A stretch of DNA of 64,000 nt from positions 55,115 to 119,114 of the forward strand of contig NZ_JAKRGB010000017.1 of the NCBI RefSeq assembly GCF_022347725.1, written 5' to 3'. The translations under genes were made by a program, and so were the position numbers. The DNA is from Ruegeria sp. Ofav3-42. GTDB taxonomy: Bacteria > Pseudomonadota > Alphaproteobacteria > Rhodobacterales > Rhodobacteraceae. Numbering within the stretch: position 1 is the stretch's first letter; every line of letters begins with the position of its first letter. Positions 51,794 through 59,224 of this stretch are shown one piece after another. The notes under the pieces were generated by a model that was given only the letters and a program-made list of their open reading frames with translations, was not told where the DNA came from and did no database searches.

Positions 51794-52597
51794 ATGAGCA
51801 CTAATCTTTCTCTCATTCCCGGGGGTGCATTTGCCCTCGTAATATCAGCGGGCGCCGCATTGGCGGCTCCGGACACGCCAGACAGTGAAATGGTTTCGGT
51901 CCCCGCCGCCACGTATGAAATGGGCTGCGATCCCGCAGTTGACGAAATCTGCAGCTATGTTCCGGAAGAATACAAGCATACGGTTACGATCGATGCATTC
52001 ATGATAGACAAATACGAGGTCACGACACGCCGCTACACCGCTTGCGTCGACGCAGGTGTTTGCTCGCAACCTACAGTCGGTGGCCTGATGCATTTCGGCG
52101 ATCCTGACTCGGATCGTTGGCCAATCAACGGAGTGAACTGGTATCAGGCCAAGGAATTCTGCGAATGGGAGGGCAAGCGTCTGCCGACTTCGGCGGAATG
52201 GGAACTGGCTGCGCGGGGTACCGACGGGCGCATTTACCCATGGGGAAACCAAGCGCCCGATTGCAAGCGCGTCGTCATGGATCGCGCTAACGCGGGATAC
52301 ATGGGTTGCGGCAGCGGCAATACGCTGAAAGTCGGGTCAAAACCAAAGGGTGCCTCGCCATATGGCGCAATGGATATGGCTGGCAACGTATGGGAGTGGG
52401 TCTCGGATTGGTATGACGAGAGCTATTACTACAACAGCCCCAAAAAGAACCCCAAAGGGCCAAAGCGCGGTGACCTCAAAATCACCCGGGGCGGCGATTT
52501 CCTGAGCCGCCAAGCCTACGAAGTCCGCTCGACTGGACGTTTCCCATACTACCCGAGCAACCCCAGCCCGGCCATCGGCTTTCGCTGCGCGAAGTAA
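51794..52597 (+). CDS. Exported SUMF1/FGE-sulfatase-fold protein, first of a tandem pair
   Basis: 267 residues. A signal peptide (about 1-25, ALAAPD) leads to an FGE-type domain: MVSVPAATYEMGCD, DAFMIDKYEVTTRRYTACV, WPINGVNWYQAKEFCEWEGKRLPTSAEWELAARG, YGAMDMAGNVWEWVSDWYD, ITRGGDFLSR and GFRCAK. The stretch where formylglycine-generating enzymes have their two active cysteines (around RGGDFLSRQAYEVRSTGRF) has none, so it should not make formylglycine. Six or so other cysteines may form disulfides. A binding or structural role in the periplasm is likelier. Same length as its neighbour. Confidence 0.87.
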   Translation: MSTNLSLIPGGAFALVISAGAALAAPDTPDSEMVSVPAATYEMGCDPAVDEICSYVPEEYKHTVTIDAFMIDKYEVTTRRYTACVDAGVCSQPTVGGLMHFGDPDSDRWPINGVNWYQAKEFCEWEGKRLPTSAEWELAARGTDGRIYPWGNQAPDCKRVVMDRANAGYMGCGSGNTLKVGSKPKGASPYGAMDMAGNVWEWVSDWYDESYYYNSPKKNPKGPKRGDLKITRGGDFLSRQAYEVRSTGRFPYYPSNPSPAIGFRCAK

Positions 52598-52615
52598 GAT
52601 TAGGAGCGTATTGAG

Positions 52616-53419
52616 ATGACAAAATCCCAAAAGGCGATCATCGCGGCCGCTGGTCTGTTTGCTATCCTGGGCGCTGTGCCCACTAAGGGCTTCAGCGCAA
52701 ATCATAAGGAAATGGTCACCGTTCCCGCGGGTGAGTTCCGCATGGGGTGTAAGGACTCGGATGGTGTTTTCTGTGTGCCAGGGGCAAATGCCCACACCGT
52801 TTATCTGAAAGAATACAAGATCGACAAATACATGGTGACATTTGACCGGTATCAGGAATGCATCGACGCCGGATATTGCAGCGAGCCCTATTACGGTGCG
52901 GCCTGCAACTATCAAATGAGCTGGGCGGGCGACCATCCGGTCAACTGCATCACCTACGAACAAGCTGAACAAGTCTGCTCGTACGAGGGCAAGCGCCTGC
53001 CGACCGAGGCCGAATGGGCCAAAGCGGCTCGTGGTACCGACGGGCGGATCTACCCATGGGGCAACAGCCCGAAGTCGTCGTGCGACCTGGCCGTCATGAA
53101 CCAGAAACGCGGTGGCAAAATGGGCCCCGGTTGTGGTGCTGGAACGACGCAGCCTGTTGGTTCGAAGCCCAAAGGCGTGTCGCCGTATGGCGCAATGGAT
53201 ATGGTCGGCAACCTGTGGGAGTGGACCAGCGACTGGTACGACGATCTGCCCACCTCAGCCCAAAAGAACCCCAAAGGCCCCAGATGGGGGGATTATAAGG
53301 TACTGCGCGGCAGTTCCTGGACATCCCGGTATCAGGATGAATTGGCACTGACCGTGCGCTTTCCCTACGCGCCGAAGGGCCAAGGATACGTTATCGGCGC
53401 GCGCTGCGCCGCAGACTAA
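52616..53419 (+). CDS. Exported SUMF1/FGE-sulfatase-fold protein, second of the pair
   Basis: 267 residues, same order of motifs as the preceding gene: signal peptide (about 1-28), MVTVPAGEFRMGCK, EYKIDKYMVTFDRYQECIDAG, EGKRLPTEAEWAKAARGTDGRIYPWGN, YGAMDMVGNLWEWTSDWYDD and GARCAAD. It too lacks the catalytic cysteines (RGSSWTSRYQDELALTVRF). The two are clear but diverged tandem duplicates, 18 bases apart. A GC-rich hairpin follows the stop. Confidence 0.87.
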   Translation: MTKSQKAIIAAAGLFAILGAVPTKGFSANHKEMVTVPAGEFRMGCKDSDGVFCVPGANAHTVYLKEYKIDKYMVTFDRYQECIDAGYCSEPYYGAACNYQMSWAGDHPVNCITYEQAEQVCSYEGKRLPTEAEWAKAARGTDGRIYPWGNSPKSSCDLAVMNQKRGGKMGPGCGAGTTQPVGSKPKGVSPYGAMDMVGNLWEWTSDWYDDLPTSAQKNPKGPRWGDYKVLRGSSWTSRYQDELALTVRFPYAPKGQGYVIGARCAAD

Positions 53420-53437
53420 GCACTAACTGACAATAGC

Positions 53438-53458
53438 CTCGGCGGCTTGGCCGCCGAG
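53438..53458 (+). terminator. Strong hairpin between the second SUMF1-like gene and the ligase gene
   Basis: CTCGGCGGC, loop TTG, GCCGCCGAG: nine perfect pairs, all but two G-C. No T-run follows, so partial termination or mRNA processing within the operon is more likely than full termination. Confidence 0.55.
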
Positions 53459-53481
53459 ACACAACAAGACGAGTAAGCATA

Positions 53482-55428
53482 ATGACCGATACTGGAACCG
53501 GCCTTGGGGCCGAACCAATTGTTGTTGCCGATCGACAGCTGTTGCAGGTTCGCTCGCCGATCACGAGTCTGGCAGATGTTGAGGCGCTGGAGCGCGAAAA
53601 ACCCTGGGCCGACCGGGTCAGCGCCAAGACAGTCTATCAGCAGTTGCTGCAGACTGCCGGGTCGCAAGGTTGCAAACCGGCTGCCAGCTTTCAGCTCAGC
53701 GCTGATCCTCGCGATCCCGGTGTCACGCTCAGCTGGACCGAGTTGAAAGGCCGGATCACTCAGGCCGCAAACTTGTTTCGCTCACTCGGGGTCGCCGATG
53801 AGGATGCGGTCGCATATCTGTTGCCCACAACCCATGACACATTGATTGCCCTGATGGGGGCAATGACGGCCGGAAAGGCTGCCCCGATCAACCCGACGCT
53901 GGAGCCTTTGCATATCGCGGCGTTGCTGCGCGAAAGCGGTGCCAAGGTACTGGTGACGCTGAAATCATTCCCGCAGACCAATTTGGCTCAACTGGCCCAT
54001 GCAGCCGCAGCCAACGCACCAAACATCAAGTCGGTGATCGAAATCGATCTGTTGCCTTACATTCCCGAGCCGACGCGCAGGCCGGTCGATGCCATGCGCC
54101 CACCCCTTGAGATCACGCATAACGCGCAAGTACTGGATTTTGCCAAGGCTCTGGCCGCCCAGCCTGCGGACGCGCTGACCTTTGAAGAAAGTCAAGGAGA
54201 CCGGGTCTGCGCCCTGTTCCACACCGGCGGAACAACCGGAATGCCAAAAATCGCGCAGCACCGGCAGTCGGGCATCCTGTACAACGGCTGGCTGTGTTCC
54301 GAGCTTGTCTATACCCCGGACGAGGTCGTTCTTTGCCCCGTTCCGCTGTTTCACGTCTTCGCGGCCTATCCGATCTGGGCTGGTGTGCTGAGCGCGGGTG
54401 CCCATGTCGTTTTCCCTACTGCCGGCGGATACCGGGGCGAGGGCGTGCTCCAGAATTTCTGGAAACTGATCGAAAAGTGGCGCGTGACCTTCATGACCAC
54501 GGTGCCGACAGCAGCAGCGGCATTGATGCAGGTTCCGGTGGATGCCGACATCTCCTCGCTCAAGGGGGCGTTCTGTGGTTCTGCACCGCTGCCGCAGGAA
54601 CTGTTCCGGCGGTTCGTCGAGGCAACCGGCGTCGAAATCCAAGAGGGTTATGGCATGACCGAAGCCACCTGTCTGGTGTCGGTCAATCCCGGGTTTGGCG
54701 AGCGCCGCATAGGGTCGGTGGGGTTCCGGTACCCGTATACCGATATCCGCATCGTTGACGGTCAGGCTGATGTCGAACCTGGCGGGATTGGTGAAATCTG
54801 CGTTGCCAATCCCGGGGTTTTGACAGGTGAAACATACACCGATCCCACAAGGAACGAAGGGCTTTATCTGGACAATACGCACCTGCGAACCGGCGATCTG
54901 GGGCGCGTGGATGACGAGGGCTATCTGTGGATCACCGGCCGTGCCAAAGACATGATCATTCGGGGTGGGCACAACGTCGATCCGGCAATGATCGAAGATG
55001 GCCTGGCCGGACACCCTGCCGTCGCATTTGTCGGCGCAATCGGTCAGCCTGATGAAAAGGCAGGAGAACTGCCCTGCGCCTATGTCGAACTGGTGGATGG
55101 GGCGAACGCTTCGGTCGAGGATCTCATGGCCTTCGCCGCCGAGCGGATTCCGGAACGCGCGGCGCATCCCAAACATCTGGAAATTTTGAACGAGTTACCA
55201 AAAACCGCCGTCGGCAAGGTGTTCAAACCCGCGCTGCGCAAACTCGCGATCACCCGCATCTATGACGCTGCCCTGAAGGAGGCTGGGCTGGCGGCATCGG
55301 TGCAATCAGTGACCGACGACAAACAGCTTGGCCTGACTGCGCAGGTCGCGGCGGCCAAGGACATTGCGGACGATCAGATTAACGCCGCCCTCGGTGGCTT
55401 CACCCGGCCCTGGGTCAGACAGACCTAG
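53482..55428 (+). CDS. Acyl-CoA synthetase / AMP-dependent ligase
   Basis: 648 residues. AMP-binding motif FHTGGTTGMPK (246-256), then YGMTEATCLVSVNPG, LRTGDLGRVDDEGYLWITGRAKDMIIRGGHNVDPAMIE and the C-terminal lysine in LPKTAVGKVFKP. It activates a carboxylate to its CoA thioester. The N-terminal 50 residues (LADVEALEREKPWADRV) and a C-terminal 40-residue tail are extra relative to common ligases. In this cluster it would activate an acid formed after oxygenation and aldehyde oxidation; no aldehyde dehydrogenase gene is in the cluster. Confidence 0.93.
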   Translation: MTDTGTGLGAEPIVVADRQLLQVRSPITSLADVEALEREKPWADRVSAKTVYQQLLQTAGSQGCKPAASFQLSADPRDPGVTLSWTELKGRITQAANLFRSLGVADEDAVAYLLPTTHDTLIALMGAMTAGKAAPINPTLEPLHIAALLRESGAKVLVTLKSFPQTNLAQLAHAAAANAPNIKSVIEIDLLPYIPEPTRRPVDAMRPPLEITHNAQVLDFAKALAAQPADALTFEESQGDRVCALFHTGGTTGMPKIAQHRQSGILYNGWLCSELVYTPDEVVLCPVPLFHVFAAYPIWAGVLSAGAHVVFPTAGGYRGEGVLQNFWKLIEKWRVTFMTTVPTAAAALMQVPVDADISSLKGAFCGSAPLPQELFRRFVEATGVEIQEGYGMTEATCLVSVNPGFGERRIGSVGFRYPYTDIRIVDGQADVEPGGIGEICVANPGVLTGETYTDPTRNEGLYLDNTHLRTGDLGRVDDEGYLWITGRAKDMIIRGGHNVDPAMIEDGLAGHPAVAFVGAIGQPDEKAGELPCAYVELVDGANASVEDLMAFAAERIPERAAHPKHLEILNELPKTAVGKVFKPALRKLAITRIYDAALKEAGLAASVQSVTDDKQLGLTAQVAAAKDIADDQINAALGGFTRPWVRQT

Positions 55429-55495
55429 GAGCCACACATCGATCCCGGACCGCTCCCAACAAAAACTGCGGCCGGAACTTTCCAGGGAGGAAACA

Positions 55496-56563
55496 GTGAA
55501 AACCCTAAACACCATGACCGTGATAGCGGGCCTGATGGCCGGCCCCGCAATCTCTGGCGGCATTGAGGCATTTCCGACGCAGAACCACTTTCTGTTCGAA
55601 GACGGTCGGTACGCAGAATTCACCTATGTTTACATAGATCCCAAGAACTCGGGCACTGAAGCGGGTCAATCGACGGGGAATGTGACACCCTCCGTCAGTG
55701 GCGCGTCACTGGCCTACAAGCAGGATCTGGGCAGCGACTGGGTGCTGGCCGCCCGCGCGTTCAAGTCGTTGGACTACCGGATCAACTACCCGACCGGAAC
55801 ATCCGCACCTTCAGCCGGTACACATGTCGATTATCGCGGGTATGCCGTCGACTTTCTGGCGCGATACAAGTTCAACCAGAACTTCAGCGCTTATGGCGGT
55901 GTAAGGCTGGAAAAAGTGACACGTTTTGAAGGTGAACTGGTCAACTCGGGCTTCCCTATTTACGGTCTGGATGCTGACGGTGACGTTGAGCCGGGCTTTA
56001 TTCTGGGTGCAGCCTATGAAATTCCGGACATCAATTTCCGGGCCGATCTGACCTACACCTCCGAAATCAAACATACACTGAGCGGCACCCAGACAACGCC
56101 TTTGACCGGCTCTGCCTCTGTGTCCACACCATTTGTGTCGCCGGAGTCCGTCAAGTTCAATGTTCAAAGCGGCGTGAGCAAAAACCTGTTTGCGCTCTTT
56201 GGCGTCAACTGGAGAAACTGGAAGGATGCCACGGTTAATCCTCCGGGTGCTGGTGGTCCCATCCTGGAATTCACCGAAGACTCGGTCGATGTGCAGCTTG
56301 GTCTTGGGTATCTGTATAACCCCAACTGGTATTTCTACGGCATCCTGTCCAGTTCCAATCCCGAAGGCGGCATTGCCGGGTTCGATTATGACAATGGTGG
56401 CCGCGGGATCACGCTTGGCACAATCTTCACGCAAGGCAATACCCGGGTGATATTCGACTATACCTACGCCCGTTTTGGCGATGTCGATAACGGTGCGACC
56501 GGTCTGCAGATCGATGGTGCCCGCACCAACGCGCTGCGCCTGTCCATAGCTCAGAACTTCTAA
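55496..56563 (+). CDS. Outer-membrane beta-barrel protein, FadL/OMPP1-like
   Basis: 355 residues from a GTG at 55496 set by GGGAGGAAACA; signal peptide to about residue 19 (GPAISGG). The mature protein begins IEAFPTQNHFLFEDGRYAEFTYVYIDP and continues in alternating amphipathic strands (RYAEFTYVYI, WVLAARAFKSLDYRIN, GYAVDFLARYKFNQNFSAYGGVRLEKV), ending LRLSIAQNF with a terminal Phe as barrels do. It resembles FadL-family channels for hydrophobic compounds. It would admit the cluster's substrate. Confidence 0.82.
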   Translation: MKTLNTMTVIAGLMAGPAISGGIEAFPTQNHFLFEDGRYAEFTYVYIDPKNSGTEAGQSTGNVTPSVSGASLAYKQDLGSDWVLAARAFKSLDYRINYPTGTSAPSAGTHVDYRGYAVDFLARYKFNQNFSAYGGVRLEKVTRFEGELVNSGFPIYGLDADGDVEPGFILGAAYEIPDINFRADLTYTSEIKHTLSGTQTTPLTGSASVSTPFVSPESVKFNVQSGVSKNLFALFGVNWRNWKDATVNPPGAGGPILEFTEDSVDVQLGLGYLYNPNWYFYGILSSSNPEGGIAGFDYDNGGRGITLGTIFTQGNTRVIFDYTYARFGDVDNGATGLQIDGARTNALRLSIAQNF

Positions 56564-56571
56564 TCACACAT

Positions 56572-56601
56572 GCGTGTGGCGTGCGTTGGTACGCCACACG
56601 C
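56572..56601 (+). terminator. 11-base-pair hairpin after the outer-membrane gene
   Basis: GCGTGTGGCGT, 8-base loop, ACGCCACACGC. It begins nine bases past the stop codon, perfect stem, no T-run. It may stabilise the upstream mRNA or attenuate transcription into the last two genes. Confidence 0.55.
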
Positions 56602-56636
56602 GCCCCAAATGAGAATAGTTTTCTAAGGAGCTCGTC

Positions 56637-57140
56637 ATGTTTTTGAGGTACATAAGGAACTTGGTGTCAGGCTTGATTGTGGCGGCGGTTGCGGGGCTTG
56701 GTCCGGCTGTGGCCGACGAGATTGATGACGCCAAATCCGTTGTCGAAAAGTTCTATGCTGCCTACATCGCCAACGACTCTGCCACGCTGGCGGGTTTGTT
56801 TTTCCCGTCGGCAACCGGACAATACCGGACCATAATTGGCTATGGCATCCCTGACAGCGTCACAAAATTCACCGCAACTGATGCGGGTGGATTGGGTGAT
56901 GCCGAAATACCTGAAGAGTATCAGCAATACATGCAGGATTATAAAGAATTCGACCACGTGTACAAAATCCGGTCCGCCAAAAAGTCAGAGGAAAATGTCC
57001 GTGTCGAGGGACGGCTGACGTCAAAATACACCACGTCAGATTACAGGGGAAAAAACATTCAGGACGATGTTTTTATCATCACGTCCCAAAACGGTGAGCC
57101 CCTGATACTGCGTTATGAGGGAACCGGAAGGTTCAAGTAA
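56637..57140 (+). CDS. Exported NTF2/SnoaL-like protein
   Basis: 167 residues, AAGGAG ribosome site. Signal peptide to about residue 26 (GLGPAVADE), then DDAKSVVEKFYAAYIANDSATLAGLFFPSATGQY, the opening of an NTF2-like cone fold, and a C-terminal sheet (VEGRLTSKYTTSDYRG, VFIITSQNGEPLILRYEGTGRF). A periplasmic member of this fold may bind a small hydrophobic ligand or act as an isomerase/hydratase. No catalytic residues can be assigned by eye. Confidence 0.7.
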   Translation: MFLRYIRNLVSGLIVAAVAGLGPAVADEIDDAKSVVEKFYAAYIANDSATLAGLFFPSATGQYRTIIGYGIPDSVTKFTATDAGGLGDAEIPEEYQQYMQDYKEFDHVYKIRSAKKSEENVRVEGRLTSKYTTSDYRGKNIQDDVFIITSQNGEPLILRYEGTGRFK

Positions 57141-57267
57141 CGCCTCGTTAACTTCTCCGAATGCTCGACGAACGCTTAACCACTCTCGCTTGATAGCGGC
57201 GCCGAGCGTCTTAGTTTGTCAAAAATGAAAATAGTGATCGCTAATAGCACTTCGAGGACAACCAGAC

Positions 57268-58452
57268 ATGCTTGATCAAGACAAAATGCCAGAACAGGCA
57301 TTCCAGATACTCAAACCCGAGGCCTACACCTCGGAAGAATGGTTTGCGCGTGAAAACCGCGATCTGTTTTCTAAAACCTGGGGTTTCGCAGGCATTGAAT
57401 CCGACCTGGAAAACCCTGGCGACTACATTACTGCCAAGGTCGGCAATTTCACCTTGCTGGCCATTCGCGGAAATGATGGGGAGTTGCGGGCCTTTCATAA
57501 CGTTTGCCGTCACCGGGGAACCGAATTGGTGGATCGAGGCTGCGGCAACACTGGCAAGACCATCGTTTGCCCGTACCACCGTTGGACCTTTGGTTTGGAT
57601 GGTGCACTGCGTGGCGTTCCGGATCAGAAAAGCTGCTTTCCTGAACTGGACAAAAAAGCCAATGGCCTGCACCGCGCCTCAGTTGGTGTGTTCAAAGGGC
57701 TGGTTTTCGTCAATCCCGAACCGGATCAGAACATTTCTGACTGGCTGGGCGGTGTGCAGGACGTAGTCTGGCCCCACGACATCGACAGCAAGGAATTGGT
57801 GGACTTCGGAGAGATCGTCACCTACGAGATGCAATGCAACTGGAAGGTCTTTTTCGAGAACGCTATCGACGGATATCACCTGGCATACCTGCATGAGAAC
57901 ACACTCGGCGGACCGACGCAGGACAAGAATATCTGGGATGCATATGGTGACAATCTGGTTTGGTATTCGACGGAGAACGGAATGGCCCGTTCGAGAACGC
58001 CAAATTTTGTCACTCGAAACATGGACAAATGGCGATCCAAAAAGATTCCCCACGCCGAAAAGGAAGGCTATGGTGGCGTCTACATATTGTTTCCGACAAC
58101 GTTGATCGTTGCCAACCCGTGGTCCTTCTCGGTTTCGGTTATGGAGCCTGTCAGCGCCGAAGTTACCCTGCTGCATGCGCGGGTCTGGGCCGCCAAATCG
58201 TGGATGTCGATGCGCGGTTCGGTTAAGGATATGCCCGGCTACGACAAGCAAAGCGGCATGATCAAATCATCGCACTGGACCAAACACCCATTGGAAACCA
58301 ATGACTTCCAGACCGAAGACGTCTACGTCGCTGAAAAAATGCAACGCGCTTTGCATTCGCCGAAATACGGTGTTTCCGATCTGGCAAACGGGGCAGGGGC
58401 TGAATCTCCGCTTACATACTTTCAAAGCTGTGTGAACCGTTACATGAGGTAA
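57268..58452 (+). CDS. Rieske non-heme iron oxygenase, alpha subunit
   Basis: 394 residues. Rieske cluster ligands C80-R-H82 and C101-P-Y-H104 (CRHRG and CPYHRW), then the catalytic iron motif ENAIDGYHLAYLHE with His204 and His209 and the bridging Asp201. The length and single-subunit look fit the large family that includes aromatic-ring dioxygenases and O/N-demethylases. No ferredoxin, reductase or beta subunit is encoded nearby, so electrons must come from elsewhere. A 127-base gap upstream may hold its own promoter. Confidence 0.92.
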   Translation: MLDQDKMPEQAFQILKPEAYTSEEWFARENRDLFSKTWGFAGIESDLENPGDYITAKVGNFTLLAIRGNDGELRAFHNVCRHRGTELVDRGCGNTGKTIVCPYHRWTFGLDGALRGVPDQKSCFPELDKKANGLHRASVGVFKGLVFVNPEPDQNISDWLGGVQDVVWPHDIDSKELVDFGEIVTYEMQCNWKVFFENAIDGYHLAYLHENTLGGPTQDKNIWDAYGDNLVWYSTENGMARSRTPNFVTRNMDKWRSKKIPHAEKEGYGGVYILFPTTLIVANPWSFSVSVMEPVSAEVTLLHARVWAAKSWMSMRGSVKDMPGYDKQSGMIKSSHWTKHPLETNDFQTEDVYVAEKMQRALHSPKYGVSDLANGAGAESPLTYFQSCVNRYMR

Positions 58453-58586
58453 CGCTTGCGAGGTTGTCAGACCCGAAGAGTGACGTGACGGCGCGTGCCT
58501 TGCGCGCCTTTACAGCCACACCTGCGCCCAAATCCACTACGTCAGGGGAAATCTTTGGGTTGGGTTTGATGTTTTTTTGCGGCCAG

Positions 58587-58930
58587 TTAGACTGTCATCG
58601 TTTTCCCTGCAAAGTTGCAGGGCACCAGATTTTCGAGCGCCGAATGTGGTTTAAGAGTGTTGTACCGCCAATGCCGCGCCTTCAGTGTGTCACGGGCATC
58701 AGCCCGTGGGCTGAAGAGCGTTTCGTTTAAACATTCATCGCGCAGCTTGCCGTTGAAGCTTTCGGTGAATGCGTTCTGTTAGAGATTGGCTGGCGTGATG
58801 TCGTGCCAACTGCCCCGGTCTCCTGCACCCACCGCGGCACAACCATACCGATGAGCATTGTGCCGTTGTCAGAGATTATGGTAGCGGGCCGGCCGCGCTC
58901 CAAAACCAGCCACCAGCGCTTGGTTCACGC
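58587..58930 (-). pseudogene. IS3-family transposase (orfB) C-terminal remnant
   Basis: On the minus strand, ATIISDNGTMLIGMVVPRWVQETGA is followed after a frameshift near 58815 by WHDITPANL, a TAA, and then QNAFTESFNGKLRDECLNETLFSPRADARDTLK, ending HSALENLVPCNFAGK at a stop at 58587. These are the DDE-domain and C-terminal blocks of an IS3-group integrase-type transposase. At least one frameshift and one nonsense codon make it non-functional, and its N-terminal half is missing. Confidence 0.8.
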
Positions 58931-59033
58931 TTTCTTAGTGGACAGCTCGAATGGAATTCGGACCCGGCGACCTTCGGTCAGAGTAACAAAACCCGTATGC
59001 AGCGCAGGACCCCGCATACGGCAGGTTCTATCT
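58931..59033. other. Remnant sequence between two pseudogene fragments
   Basis: About 100 bases with no recognisable coding content; probably a junction left by past insertions or deletions. Confidence 0.3.
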
Positions 59034-59215
59034 CACGATTCTGAGCTGGTGCCCCAGAGTCTGGCTGAGGAACAGTTTGGGCCACTCGCTTTGGGGTTGT
59101 TGAAGAACTCTTCCGGTTCGTTCTGATCCAAAATCTAGTCGGCATCCATAAAGATCACGCGAGGGGCGACCTGACGAACAAAGCCCATCTCGCTGTTACG
59201 CAGCGCATGGTCATA
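59034..59215 (-). pseudogene. Decayed coding fragment with FMDAD motif
   Basis: The minus strand reads YDHALRNSEMGFVRQVAPRV, IFMDAD, then TAG, then ILDQNEPEEFF and onward to a TGA at 59034. The FMDAD block is like the DxD of nucleotide-sugar-dependent glycosyltransferases, but the piece is only about 60 residues and has an internal stop, so the assignment is tentative. It borders the IS3 remnant. Confidence 0.35.
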
Positions 59216-59224
59216 CCTTCCTTG

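Noticed and set aside
51794..53419. Annotation of the pair as formylglycine-generating sulfatase activators
   Set aside because: The active-site cysteine pair is absent in both and no sulfatase gene is in the window.
53965..55176. A 403-residue minus-strand frame opposite the acyl-CoA synthetase
   Set aside because: Antisense shadow of a gene with complete AMP-binding motifs.
58464..58730. An 88-residue plus-strand frame after the Rieske gene
   Set aside because: Its 3' half is the antisense of the IS3-type transposase remnant, so it is not a real gene.
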